Below, piece after piece: positions 23,487-31,928 of a stretch of 41,612 bases of DNA (positions are counted from its first letter, which is position 1; each line of letters starts with the position of its first letter). Source of the stretch: Desulfuromonas sp. (lineage in GTDB: Bacteria > Desulfobacterota > Desulfuromonadia > Desulfuromonadales > Geothermobacteraceae); contig PKUA01000061.1 of NCBI GenBank assembly GCA_002868905.1, positions 1 through 41,612 on the forward strand, read 5' to 3'. Made by a program: the position numbers and the translations under genes. The notes under the pieces are model-generated. The model did not search any database. It saw only the letters and a program-made list of their open reading frames with translations, and was not told the DNA's origin.

Positions 23487-26039
23487 TCAGTTCCCGCAGG
23501 CGAACATCGTCCAGTAGCGCCCTTCGGAATGATACCCGGCCTGCTCCATCAACAGTTCGGAGACGCCAACATGGGTCATGCTCGCATTCAGCATATTGGC
23601 GTTATGCCCGGGAGAAGTCTGCCAGCCGTCGAACATCATCTCCGGCGTCCACTGACCGAGGCCGACGTTTTCCACCGCAGAGAAATATCCGAGATTGAAA
23701 CACTGCTGAGCACGATCATCAAACCCGGCATGAGCCCAGTCACCATCATGGTTGGCGACCGAATCAAAGGATGACTTCAGATACTGGTTGTGCTCCAAAG
23801 CCATGCCATGCAGGTTCTGGTCGTATGCAAGCGTCCCAAGACCGTTGCCCACCCGGTAATCGTTGATCAAACCGCGCAAGGTCACCTCGAAGGCGCTCTC
23901 GCCGGAGGAACAGGCGAGATCCCCGCCGCTGCAGTCCTGGTCGATACCGTCGCCGCAGACGTCCACCGCACCCGGGAAGATGCTTGCATTGGTATCGTTG
24001 CAATCGCCCGCGACATCATCGAGCTCAAAATCCTCGAAGTAATCGGCCGAAGGCCGATCGACGGCGTTGATTGTCGTGCCGTCCGAATAGCCATCCCGGT
24101 CGTCATCCCGGTACCACGTTACCTCTTCCTCCACCGGGCAAGCCAGATCACCACCGACGCAATCCTGGTCGATGCCGTCGCCGCAGACCTCTTCGGCGTT
24201 CGGGTGAATGGCGGAGTTACCGTCGTTACAGTCGCCCGACGTCGCCAGCAGCTCTCCCGCCAGGTAATAGGAGGGGGCCGGTGACTCCACGGCAGATACC
24301 GACTCACCGTCGGAATAACCGTCACCGTCAAAATCCTGATACCAGTTGAACACCGGGCAGGAGAGATCGACCCCGCTGCAGTCCTGGTCGATACCGTCGC
24401 CACAGATCTCTTCGGCACCCGGATGGATGGCAGCGTCGCCATCGTCACAATCGGTCGTCGTCCCCAGCAGGTCTCCCGCCAGGTAATAGTTGCCACCCGG
24501 CCGGTTCACTGCGGTCACGGATTCGCCATCGGAGTAGCTGTCTCCGTCGTAATCCTGGTACCATACCTGCTCTTCCGGTTCAGGGCAGGTCAGGTCAGAG
24601 CCGCTGCAGTCCTGGTCGATGCCGTCGCCACAGACCTCCACGCTACCAGGGTGAATCGCCTGGTTCCCGTCGTTGCAATCGCCCTCAACCGCGGTCAACT
24701 CCCCGGGACTGAAGTAACTGGCCCCGGGACGATCGACCGAGGTCTCGAACTCCCCAGCGGCATACCCGTCGCCATCGCCGTCGTAGAACCACTCGCTCGG
24801 ACAAGCGAGGTCGGCCCCGCTGCAATCCTGGTCGATACCGTCGCCGCAGGTTTCGGTCGCGCCCGGATACACCGTAACCCGGTTATCGTTACAATCTCCG
24901 GTGACCGCTTCAAGTTCTTCCACCAGGAAATAGGCGGAGCCCGGCCGGTCGACAGCGTTGACGCTGCGTCCGTCGCCGTACCCGTCCCGGTCGTTGTCGA
25001 TGTACCAGGTCGACTGATCTTCAAGCGGGCAATCCAGGTCAGACCCGTTGCAATCCTGATCGATCTGGTCGCCACAAACTTCCTCGGCGCCGGGATAGAT
25101 CAACTCGCTGCTGTCGTTACAATCAAGGGTCTGGGAAATCAGCTCGTCGGCACTGGCGTAAAGTGATGAAGGACGATCGGTCGCAAGAATGCTGGTGCCT
25201 GACGTATAACCGTCCCGGTCCCTGTCGCGGAACCACTGAACGGAGCAGGCAGAATCCTCACCGCTGCAATCCTGATCGATACCGTCGCCGCAAACATCTT
25301 CGGCACCGGGATGGATGGATGCATCATCGTTATTGCAGTCGCCGTCTTCGACGGCATAACCATCACCGTCCGCATCATCCGGGTCGATGGTGCGACGCAG
25401 GTGTCCCCTCGCTTCTTCCGTGGTGCGGAGAGTGCGCGGACCACCGGCAAGGACACCGGCCTGATTCAGCTCTGACAGCATGCCGTTCACGGCTGCGCTG
25501 CCGGCAAAAGCCGTCGGTGTCTTGGTGAAATCGAAACTATACTTTTCCGCGATCAGGATGGTTTGCGCGTCCAGGGAGATGCCGTTTTCAGGATTCCCAT
25601 CCTGGTCCAGGGTTTGTAACAGGCGGGCGAGGTTGGTGACATCATTGTCGTTGATCCGACTGTACGGACCCATCAGGTCGAGCGGCGTGACCACGGCCTG
25701 TCCCCGGACATCGCCGATCCTTTGAGTCCCGAGGAAAAAGGTGACCCACTCGCCCGAGTCATAGACAAAACTCCCGTCGGCGCCGGTCACACCGGACTGG
25801 GTCGAGGTCTCATAGGTCAACCCCGCAACCGGGCTGTCGACGAAAACACCCTGCAACAGGTTGCTTTGGGACGGTTGCTCAGTGCTGTCAGAGGATGAAC
25901 CGACGTTATCTTCACCACTGTCTCCACTGTCACCACTTCCGCCGCCGCAACCGGCCAACAGCAACAGAATCAGGGCAAGGCCGATGATCAATAAAGCGTA
26001 AAGCTCATTCCACTGTTTTTGAGAGGCCCTATCGCTCAT
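23487..26039 (-). CDS. lipoprotein with seven MopE-like repeats and a C-terminal CAP domain
   Basis: About 850 aa. Signal peptide with lipobox LLAGC followed by Gly/Ser/Asp. A beta-rich N-terminal part (about 50-215) includes TYETSTQSGVTGADGSFVYDSGEWVTFFLG, a pattern seen in many secreted bacterial proteins. Seven MopE-like repeats (about 219-710) each hold DxDxDGYxxG, GDCND, IHPGAEEVCGDGIDQDC and a Trp-Tyr-rich link (WYQDFDGDGYSDG). The C-terminal 130 residues are a CAP/SCP-PR1 domain: INDYRVGNGLGTL, ALEHNQYL, ANHDGDWAH, SAVENVGLG and SPGHNANMLN. CAP domains are extracellular and bind lipids or small ligands; the bacterial role is unclear. The start at 26039 has AAAGGAG seven bases upstream; ATG 26069 is an alternative. 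Confidence 0.88.
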   Translation of the reverse strand: MSDRASQKQWNELYALLIIGLALILLLLAGCGGGSGDSGDSGEDNVGSSSDSTEQPSQSNLLQGVFVDSPVAGLTYETSTQSGVTGADGSFVYDSGEWVTFFLGTQRIGDVRGQAVVTPLDLMGPYSRINDNDVTNLARLLQTLDQDGNPENGISLDAQTILIAEKYSFDFTKTPTAFAGSAAVNGMLSELNQAGVLAGGPRTLRTTEEARGHLRRTIDPDDADGDGYAVEDGDCNNDDASIHPGAEDVCGDGIDQDCSGEDSACSVQWFRDRDRDGYTSGTSILATDRPSSLYASADELISQTLDCNDSSELIYPGAEEVCGDQIDQDCNGSDLDCPLEDQSTWYIDNDRDGYGDGRSVNAVDRPGSAYFLVEELEAVTGDCNDNRVTVYPGATETCGDGIDQDCSGADLACPSEWFYDGDGDGYAAGEFETSVDRPGASYFSPGELTAVEGDCNDGNQAIHPGSVEVCGDGIDQDCSGSDLTCPEPEEQVWYQDYDGDSYSDGESVTAVNRPGGNYYLAGDLLGTTTDCDDGDAAIHPGAEEICGDGIDQDCSGVDLSCPVFNWYQDFDGDGYSDGESVSAVESPAPSYYLAGELLATSGDCNDGNSAIHPNAEEVCGDGIDQDCVGGDLACPVEEEVTWYRDDDRDGYSDGTTINAVDRPSADYFEDFELDDVAGDCNDTNASIFPGAVDVCGDGIDQDCSGGDLACSSGESAFEVTLRGLINDYRVGNGLGTLAYDQNLHGMALEHNQYLKSSFDSVANHDGDWAHAGFDDRAQQCFNLGYFSAVENVGLGQWTPEMMFDGWQTSPGHNANMLNASMTHVGVSELLMEQAGYHSEGRYWTMFACGN
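23910..25385 (-). repeat. seven MopE-like repeats (CAP lipoprotein)
   Basis: 492 codons of tandem units of about 70 residues, each ending CGDGIDQDC (one unit reads CGDQIDQDC). They are longer than the units of the LRR lipoprotein because each carries an extra GxSVxAVDRPxxxYF segment between the Asp loop and the GDCND motif. Confidence 0.85.
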
Positions 26040-26378
26040 CCCGCTTCTCCTTTTCCGCCGCTGTGACATTTATTGTCACCTGATATTCCCACCACCAAGA
26101 TTGCTAGACAGTCCGCTAAAAACCTTATAATTCGCTTATTTTACAGAACTAATCCTTCATGTTACCCCATGCGCTTAAATGATGTTGACTAATAAAAGAG
26201 CAATTTTTTTGCCAAAAAAGGTGAAGCCATCTATCGGGTGACGATTTACGCAGCGGCGGTTGTCGGATTCAGGGGGATTGGACAGGTTGGAACAGCTTGC
26301 AGTCAGGCAGGGGATCGAGCGTTCGGGAAAGAATGTCAGAGGGGAAAAAGAGCCGATATCAATTGTAATTACGATGTG
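26040..26378. other. intergenic region between mtaB and the CAP lipoprotein
   Basis: Holds the leader of the CAP lipoprotein (about 150 bases from the likely sigma-54 promoter to the start codon) and the untranslated end of the mtaB operon. No small gene, known riboswitch or convincing terminator was found. A short palindrome TGTGTAACACA at about 26375-26385 straddles the end of mtaB. Confidence 0.4.
26199..26214 (-). promoter_or_regulatory. possible sigma-54 promoter for the CAP lipoprotein
   Basis: Read on the minus strand, TGGCAAAAAAATTGCT matches the sigma-54 consensus TGGCA, then six bases, then TTGCW, with the GG (-24) and GC (-12) at the correct spacing. It lies 160 bases before the start at 26039. 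No enhancer-binding site was identified, and the match is within an A/T run, so chance cannot be ruled out. Confidence 0.5.
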
Positions 26379-27725
26379 TTACACAAGGGTTCCACGCAAG
26401 CCACCAGGCGTCCATGACTCGAGCCGGACCCAGGTTCGCCTCCCCCGCAACGCCTCGCTGCCGGGGAAAACAACGGTTAAATAATTTCGGGACATGCCGC
26501 GATAAAGACCTTCCTCGTTAGCCCCTTCGACCACGACTTCCACCACCTGCCCGGCAAATCGCTCAGAGAACTGGCGATTTTTGTCCTCGCCGGTGATGCG
26601 CAATTCTGCGGCGCGCTGCTTGATCAGGTCACCGGGCAGCTGGTCGGGCATGGCCGCGGCTGCGGTTCCAGGACGGCGGCTGAACGGAAAGACATGGAGG
26701 TGGGAGATGGGCAACTCCTCGAGCAACCTCCTGGTTTGCTGGTGCTCGGCATCGCTCTCCCCCGGGAACCCGGCGATCACGTCCAGGCCGATGGCGGCAT
26801 CCGGCATCAGCCGGTGAATGCGATCAACCAGGGCATGGAAATCGGCGACCCGGTAATGGCGGTTCATACGCTGCAGGACGGTGTCGGAACCGGACTGCAG
26901 CGGAATGTGCAGGTGGGGGCAGATGCGATCCGACTCGGTCATCAGCGTGAGCAGGTCGTCAGAAATCTCCGTGGGTTCCAGCGAACCGAATCGCAGGCGG
27001 GGGACGTCAGTCTCTGAACAAAGCCGCTGCACCAGTTCGAGCACGTTGGTTGGGGGGTGTAAATCAAGGCCGTAGATGCCGAGGTGAATCCCGGTCAGGA
27101 CAATCTCCGGATGCCCCGCGGCGTGCAGTGACTTGACCTGGTCCACTACCTGTTGCGGGACCACCGAGCGACTGGTGCCGCGAGCAAACGGAATAATACA
27201 GTAGGAACAGAACGAGTCGCACCCGTTCTGAACCTGCACGAACGCCCTGCTCCGCTCGGCGAAACTGGAGACCTGCAACGGCACTGCCTGGCGGCGTTGC
27301 CGGATATCGCCGATCTCGACCAGCTGTTCTTCGCGCTCCTCGCTCAGGTAGCGCAGCAGGTCCTGCTTCTCTTCGTTGCCGATAACCAGGGCCACGCCGG
27401 GAATCTTGCGCAGGGCGTCGGCATCGACCTGGGCGTAGCAACCGGTAACAATCACCCGACTGTCAAAATTGATCCGACGCGCGCGGCGGATCAGGTTGCG
27501 GGACTGACTGTCGGTGGCGGCCGTCACGGTACACGTATTCACGATGACCAGGTCGGCCCCCTCTTCGAACGGTACGACCCGGTATCCGGCCTCGCGCAGT
27601 TGGTCCTCGATGGCCGCCGACTCGAACTGGTTGGTCTTGCAGCCGAGAGTCGCGATGGCGACCGTTTTTGCCGCTGGCCGATCCGGAACGACCTCAGATA
27701 TCCCGGTTTGTCTCTGCTCGGTCAT
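26379..27725 (-). CDS. mtaB: tRNA (t6A37)-C2 methylthiotransferase MtaB
   Basis: A 448-aa radical-SAM methylthiotransferase that turns t6A37 into ms2t6A37 in tRNAs reading ANN codons. Three N-terminal cysteines bind the auxiliary cluster (ATLGCKTNQFE, VNTCTVTA, VTGCYAQ). The radical-SAM motif is CDSFCSYC. HIPLQSGSDTVLQRMNRHY and GLDVIAGFPGE follow, with a C-terminal TRAM domain (FAGQVVEVVVEGANEEGLYRG). CKTNQ near the N-terminus is typical of MtaB rather than MiaB/RimO. The ATG at 27725 is chosen for GGAGG eight bases upstream; open sequence continues to 27839 without a site. It is the last gene of the cysE-isc-mnmA run and needs the Fe-S clusters made by its neighbours. Confidence 0.95.
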   Translation of the reverse strand: MTEQRQTGISEVVPDRPAAKTVAIATLGCKTNQFESAAIEDQLREAGYRVVPFEEGADLVIVNTCTVTAATDSQSRNLIRRARRINFDSRVIVTGCYAQVDADALRKIPGVALVIGNEEKQDLLRYLSEEREEQLVEIGDIRQRRQAVPLQVSSFAERSRAFVQVQNGCDSFCSYCIIPFARGTSRSVVPQQVVDQVKSLHAAGHPEIVLTGIHLGIYGLDLHPPTNVLELVQRLCSETDVPRLRFGSLEPTEISDDLLTLMTESDRICPHLHIPLQSGSDTVLQRMNRHYRVADFHALVDRIHRLMPDAAIGLDVIAGFPGESDAEHQQTRRLLEELPISHLHVFPFSRRPGTAAAAMPDQLPGDLIKQRAAELRITGEDKNRQFSERFAGQVVEVVVEGANEEGLYRGMSRNYLTVVFPGSEALRGRRTWVRLESWTPGGLRGTLV

Positions 27726-27819
27726 CGCTAAAACCTCCGCCTGCTTTGCGACAAAAAAGGACATGGCATTTCCCCGCAGCAGGCAGGTAAACAGGCCGGC
27801 CCACTTCGAAAATCGAACA

Positions 27820-28905
27820 TCACTTGATCCACCCTCCACCGATCACCTCGTCCCCACTGTAGAACACGGCGGCCTGGCCGGGTGTCACACCGGTCTGCGG
27901 TTGATGGAACCCGACTTCCCATTCCCCCTCAGGAAGCGGCCTGACCCATGCAGGCTGCTCGTGGTGACGATAACGGATGCGGCAGGAGGTTTCAATCTCT
28001 TGTTCGGGGGCCGGGATCAGCCAGTTGACCCGATGGAGATGAAACGTGCTGGCAGAGAGGTACTGTTTTTCACCAACGATGACGCGACGCTGCCCTGCAT
28101 CGATGCTAACGACGTAGAGCGGTTCCGGCCAACTGATACCGAGCCCACGCCGTTGACCGACAGTGTACCGATAAAACCCTTTGTGTTTCCCCAGAACCTC
28201 CCCGCCGACGTGAACGATCTCCCCGTCGCACTGGCCGGCCCCCCGCTCCTCCTCCAGAAAGCGGACATAGTCGCCGTCAGGCACGAAGCAGATATCCTGA
28301 CTCTCTTCCTTCTGGGCGACCTTCAAACCGAGGCGTTCGGCATGTCCCCGGACCTCGTCTTTGGTCATGCCACCCAGGGGGAACTGGACTCTGGCAAGCT
28401 GGTCCTGGGTCATGGTGAACAGGAAATAGCTCTGATCCTTGGATGGGTCCAGACCCTTCCGCAGCCGATATCGCCCCTCCCCCGTCTCGATGCGGGCATA
28501 GTGCCCCGTCACCAGGGCGTCCGCCTGAAGTTCGCGGGCCTTGTGCAACAGGCGCTCGAACTTGAGCACCTGGTTGCACAGGACGCAGGGATTCGGTGTC
28601 TGCCCGGAGAAGTAAGCATCACAGAACTGGTCGATCACCGCCTGCTGAAAGGCTTGTTCAAAATTAATGACGTAGAAAGGAATCCCCAACGTCTCGGCAA
28701 CCCGGCGGGCATCGTAGACGTCGTCGAGCGAACAACAGGTGCCGAACGTCTCACCATCCGGGGCTTCGAACTTGCTGTAGTCCCAGATCTGCATGGTCAT
28801 ACCGATCACCTCGTGCCCCTGCTCCTTGAGCAGCGCCGCGGCAACCGACGAATCGACGCCGCCGCTCATGGCGACGACATAACGTTTTTTCTGAGGTGGG
28901 GACAT
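27820..28905 (-). CDS. mnmA: tRNA 2-thiouridine(34) synthase MnmA
   Basis: A 361-aa enzyme that thiolates U34 of Lys, Glu and Gln tRNAs using ATP and sulfur passed from IscS. The PP-loop is [12 protein letters not shown] (residues 13-24). The catalytic cysteine is in [12 protein letters not shown] and the second in [34 protein letters not shown] and [12 protein letters not shown] are family signatures. AAAGG precedes the ATG. It lies 67 bp after iscU and upstream of mtaB, so tRNA thiolation is coupled with its sulfur source. It is intact and of normal length. Confidence 0.96.
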   Translation of the reverse strand: MSPPQKKRYVVAMSGGVDSSVAAALLKEQGHEVIGMTMQIWDYSKFEAPDGETFGTCCSLDDVYDARRVAETLGIPFYVINFEQAFQQAVIDQFCDAYFSGQTPNPCVLCNQVLKFERLLHKARELQADALVTGHYARIETGEGRYRLRKGLDPSKDQSYFLFTMTQDQLARVQFPLGGMTKDEVRGHAERLGLKVAQKEESQDICFVPDGDYVRFLEEERGAGQCDGEIVHVGGEVLGKHKGFYRYTVGQRRGLGISWPEPLYVVSIDAGQRRVIVGEKQYLSASTFHLHRVNWLIPAPEQEIETSCRIRYRHHEQPAWVRPLPEGEWEVGFHQPQTGVTPGQAAVFYSGDEVIGGGWIK

Positions 28906-28972
28906 GGAACCTTTTCAGGAAAGACGGGGCGATGCCGGGGAGAAAATCATCCCCGGCATCGGTAGCGGTTGA

Positions 28973-29341
28973 TCAGGAATGTTTATCCCGGTAATCCTTG
29001 ATCGCCTCGTGCAAGGCGTCGGCCGCCAGGTTGGAGCAGTGCATCTTCTGCGCCGGCAGTCCGTCCAGCGCCTCGGCGACCGCCTGGTTACTCAGCTCCA
29101 ACGCCTCGTCAATCGTCTTGCCGATCGCCATTTCTGTCACCATGGACGAGGTGGCGATGGCGGCGCCGCAACCGAAGGTCTTGAACTTCACATCGGTGAT
29201 GATGTTGTCTTCGACTTTGAGAAAAATCTTCATGATGTCGCCGCAGGAGGCGTTGCCGACTTCACCGACACCATCAGCTTTGTCGATCTCACCCACATTA
29301 CGCGGGTTGGTGAAATGATCCATCACTTTATCGGTATACAT
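28973..29341 (-). CDS. iscU: Fe-S cluster scaffold protein IscU
   Basis: A 122-aa scaffold on which IscS-derived sulfur and iron are assembled into clusters before transfer to apoproteins. The three ligand cysteines are in NASCGD (Cys33, with the following Asp that aids release), FGCGAAIA and KMHCSNLAADAL. The length is normal. GGAG nine bases upstream supports the ATG. It lies 34 bp after iscS in the same operon. hscA, hscB and fdx are not in this operon, as is common in this group of bacteria. Confidence 0.95.
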   Translation of the reverse strand: MYTDKVMDHFTNPRNVGEIDKADGVGEVGNASCGDIMKIFLKVEDNIITDVKFKTFGCGAAIATSSMVTEMAIGKTIDEALELSNQAVAEALDGLPAQKMHCSNLAADALHEAIKDYRDKHS

Positions 29342-29375
29342 GGTCTGGTTCTCCTTGGTTCAGCATCGGCAGAAA

Positions 29376-30590
29376 CTATATCCGCCGGATGGTTTCGCAG
29401 GTTTGACACCCTTCGGCCGTCCGGCCGCAATTGTAAAGCGGACTCATTTCGCGAAGTCGTTGAACCGTCGCCGGCAGGACTTCGAGAACTTTGTCGATAT
29501 CCTCCTCGGTCGTCTCGCGGCCGAGGCTGAAACGGGTGCTGGAATGGGCCAACGTCACCTCGACGCACATCGCTCCCATCACATGGGACGGTTCCAGCGA
29601 ACCGGATGTGCAGGCCGACCCGGAAGACGCGGCGATGCCGAACATGTCGAGATTGAGCAGCAGCGATTCCCCCTCAATGTAGGCAAAGCTGAGGTTCAGG
29701 CTGTTGGGCAGGCGCTGATCGCGGTCCGGGGTCCCGTTGAGCTTGATCTCGGGGACCTGGGAGATGATTCCGTCCTCCAGTTTATCACGCAGGCTCCGCA
29801 CCCGCCGGTAGTACTCTTTTTGTTCGGCTGCGGCGATTTCGCATGCCTTGCCGAGCCCGACGATGCCGGCCACGTTGTGAGTCCCGGCCCGCCGGTTTCT
29901 CTCCTGGTGTCCGCCTTGCAGCAGCGGCGTCATCCGGGTTCCACGACGGATATAGATCGCGCCTACCCCTTTCGGGGCGCCAATCTTGTGCCCGGAGATG
30001 ACCAGAAGATCGACATTCGCTTCCTGGACGTCAACCGGGATCTTGCCGACCGACTGGACCGCGTCGGAATGAAAACGGATCTTGTTTTTCTTGGCAATCT
30101 TGCCGATTTCGGCGATGGGGAAGATGTTGCCGGTCTCGTTGTTGGCCCACATCACGGAAATCAGGATGGTCTGCGGCGTAATCGCCTTTTCCAGATCAGC
30201 CAGGTCGAGTTGGCCATCCTTGTCGACCGGCAGATAAGTCACATCGTAACCGTTTTTCTGCAGGTATTGGCAAACCTCGAGAACGGCCGGATGCTCGACG
30301 GCCGTGGTGATAATATGGTTCCCCTTCTCCTTGAGGGCATCGGCGGTCCCCTTGATCGCCATATTGTCCCCCTCGCTGCCGCATGAGATGAAGACCACCT
30401 CGGCCGGGGAACAGTTGATCAGCTTCGCCACCTTATCTCGCGCCTCTTCGACGGCGTTGGCGACCTCTCGGCCGGCCCAGTGCACACTGGAGGGGTTTCC
30501 GATCTTTCCCTGGTAATAGGGGAGCCACCCTTCCAGGACCTCGGGAAGGACAGGTGTGGTTGCGTTATTGTCAAGATAGATTCGATTCAC
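29376..30590 (-). CDS. iscS: cysteine desulfurase IscS/NifS
   Basis: A 404-aa PLP enzyme that removes sulfur from cysteine as a persulfide. YLDNNATTPV at the N-terminus, the PLP lysine in VISGHKIGAPKGVGAIY and the catalytic cysteine in SGSACTSGSLEPSHVM are all present. GTG at 30590 is the start because GGAGG lies eight bases upstream; TTG at 30605 is in frame but is part of that ribosome site. The C-terminus carries an extra cysteine-rich tail (YNCGRTAEGCQTC), which standard E. coli IscS lacks and which may bind metal or mediate sulfur transfer. It could be called NifS on sequence; context favours a housekeeping role. Confidence 0.95.
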   Translation of the reverse strand: MNRIYLDNNATTPVLPEVLEGWLPYYQGKIGNPSSVHWAGREVANAVEEARDKVAKLINCSPAEVVFISCGSEGDNMAIKGTADALKEKGNHIITTAVEHPAVLEVCQYLQKNGYDVTYLPVDKDGQLDLADLEKAITPQTILISVMWANNETGNIFPIAEIGKIAKKNKIRFHSDAVQSVGKIPVDVQEANVDLLVISGHKIGAPKGVGAIYIRRGTRMTPLLQGGHQERNRRAGTHNVAGIVGLGKACEIAAAEQKEYYRRVRSLRDKLEDGIISQVPEIKLNGTPDRDQRLPNSLNLSFAYIEGESLLLNLDMFGIAASSGSACTSGSLEPSHVMGAMCVEVTLAHSSTRFSLGRETTEEDIDKVLEVLPATVQRLREMSPLYNCGRTAEGCQTCETIRRI

Positions 30591-30653
30591 CGTTACCGCC
30601 TCCAAACAAATACATTATGTAGGTTGAACAACTCTGAATTAACCGGATGCAAG

Positions 30654-31076
30654 CTACTGTTTCCGGTTAACGTCTGCATCTCGGGTCAGGTCTTCCAGGG
30701 TCATGGAAGCAAGAAATTGCCTGATACGCTCACTCAACCCCTGCCACACGCTGTGAGTCAGGCAATTGTCGTCGCAGCGGCACTTACCATCGCGGTCCAT
30801 GCAGGAAACCGGAACGAGGGTCTCCTCGACACTGTCGATGATTTCATCGACACGGATGTCGCCGGCGGCTCTCGCCAGACGGTATCCGCCGCCCGGTCCA
30901 CGCACGCTCTGCACCATGCCGCCCCGGCGCAACTTGACGAACAACTGCTCCAGGTAGGGTGCCGAGATCTCCTCGCGTGCCGATATATCTTTGATCGGGA
31001 CCGGTCCATCATCACTGTAGAGGTGCAGGCTCACCATCGCCCGCACGGCATATTGTGCCTTGGTCGAAAGTCGCAT
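30654..31076 (-). CDS. iscR: Rrf2-family Fe-S regulator IscR
   Basis: A 140-aa Rrf2 transcription factor with an N-terminal winged helix (MRLSTKAQYAVRAMVSL, SAPYLEQLFVKLRRGGMVQSVRGPGGGYRLAR). The cluster-binding segment has cysteines in VSCMDRDGKCRCDDNCLTH, one more than the three of E. coli IscR. In its holo form IscR typically represses its own operon. AAAGG precedes the ATG. It lies 10 bp after cysE and upstream of iscS. The promoter upstream of cysE would have to be its target for autoregulation. Confidence 0.93.
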   Translation of the reverse strand: MRLSTKAQYAVRAMVSLHLYSDDGPVPIKDISAREEISAPYLEQLFVKLRRGGMVQSVRGPGGGYRLARAAGDIRVDEIIDSVEETLVPVSCMDRDGKCRCDDNCLTHSVWQGLSERIRQFLASMTLEDLTRDADVNRKQ

Positions 31077-31086
31077 ATTGACCTTT

Positions 31087-31782
31087 TCAGGAGTTACCGG
31101 CCTTGGCCGGGGGCTCTATTTCGGCTTTCAGCCGATGCTGTTCGTCGGTTAGATCCTTCACCTTCTGCTCAAGAGCGCGAATCTGGTCGAACAAGCAGGA
31201 GATTGCTTTTGCTTCGGGATCCGGCAGTTGACCGTGTTCGAGATCAACTTTGCTCTCGACCTTTTTCCCCTCGGTGATAACCATCCGTCCCGGAACACCG
31301 ACCACCGTCGAGTTCTTCGGCACCTCCTTGACGACAACCGAGTTGGAGCCGACCTTGCTGCCGTCACCAACCGTAAACGGTCCGAGTACCTTGGCCCCGG
31401 AACCGATAATCACATCGTTCCCGAGGGTCGGATGGCGCTTCTCTTTGGCCCAGCTGGTCCCGCCGAGGGTTACCTGGTGATAGAGGGTGCAATTCTCGCC
31501 GATCTCCGCCGTCTCTCCGATGACCACCCCCATACCGTGATCGATGAAAAACCCCTTGCCAATTTTGGCTCCCGGGTGGATTTCAATTCCGGTGAAGAAA
31601 CGGCCAAGATGGGAAATAAACCGACCGGCCAGAAAAAATTCGTTGCGCCAGAACCAGTGAGCAAGACGATAAAACATGATGGCGTGGAAACCTGGATAGC
31701 AGAGGATGATTTCCAGAGCACTTCGAACCGCCGGGTCACGCTCGAAAACGACGCGGAGATCTTCACGCAGGGTTGAAAACAC
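31087..31782 (-). CDS. cysE: serine O-acetyltransferase
   Basis: A 231-aa enzyme that makes O-acetylserine from serine and acetyl-CoA, the first step of cysteine synthesis. The left-handed beta-helix hexapeptide region is visible ([41 protein letters not shown]), with the catalytic DH and the active-site HP of [15 protein letters not shown] helical C-terminal extension ([21 protein letters not shown]) could be a coiled coil. GTG at 31782 is chosen because GGAGG lies five bases upstream; TTG 31794 is part of that site. It leads the operon, supplying cysteine to IscS. Confidence 0.93.
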   Translation of the reverse strand: MFSTLREDLRVVFERDPAVRSALEIILCYPGFHAIMFYRLAHWFWRNEFFLAGRFISHLGRFFTGIEIHPGAKIGKGFFIDHGMGVVIGETAEIGENCTLYHQVTLGGTSWAKEKRHPTLGNDVIIGSGAKVLGPFTVGDGSKVGSNSVVVKEVPKNSTVVGVPGRMVITEGKKVESKVDLEHGQLPDPEAKAISCLFDQIRALEQKVKDLTDEQHRLKAEIEPPAKAGNS

Positions 31783-31835
31783 GACAGCCTCCAATCAATA
31801 GTTAGAGAAACGACCTGAACCTCAAAACCATGTAA

Positions 31836-31864
31836 CGGATAACATACCTGAGCAAAACTGTCAA
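31836..31864 (-). promoter_or_regulatory. probable sigma-70 promoter of the cysE-isc operon
   Basis: On the minus strand TTGACA at 31859-31864 is a perfect -35, followed after 17 bases by TATCCG (31836-31841) as -10. The start codon of cysE is about 55 bases downstream. An IscR binding site would be expected here, but I could not define one with confidence. Confidence 0.65.
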
Positions 31865-31928
31865 TTATTTTACCAGGAAGATCTTCAGTTTACACCGAGA
31901 CTGAGGAGGTATGTCTATATTCCAGGGA

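Noticed and set aside
20751-25385. Periodic repeats considered as a CRISPR or other non-coding array
   Set aside because: They are in-frame protein repeats (GDCxD, IDQDC) with variable unit length and no constant spacers.
27514-28965. A 483-codon open frame opposite mnmA
   Set aside because: Antisense to a highly conserved enzyme in GC-rich DNA; the translated sequence shows no domain.
31859-31900. IscR operator upstream of cysE
   Set aside because: The region has a good promoter, but no symmetric Rrf2-type site could be defined by eye.
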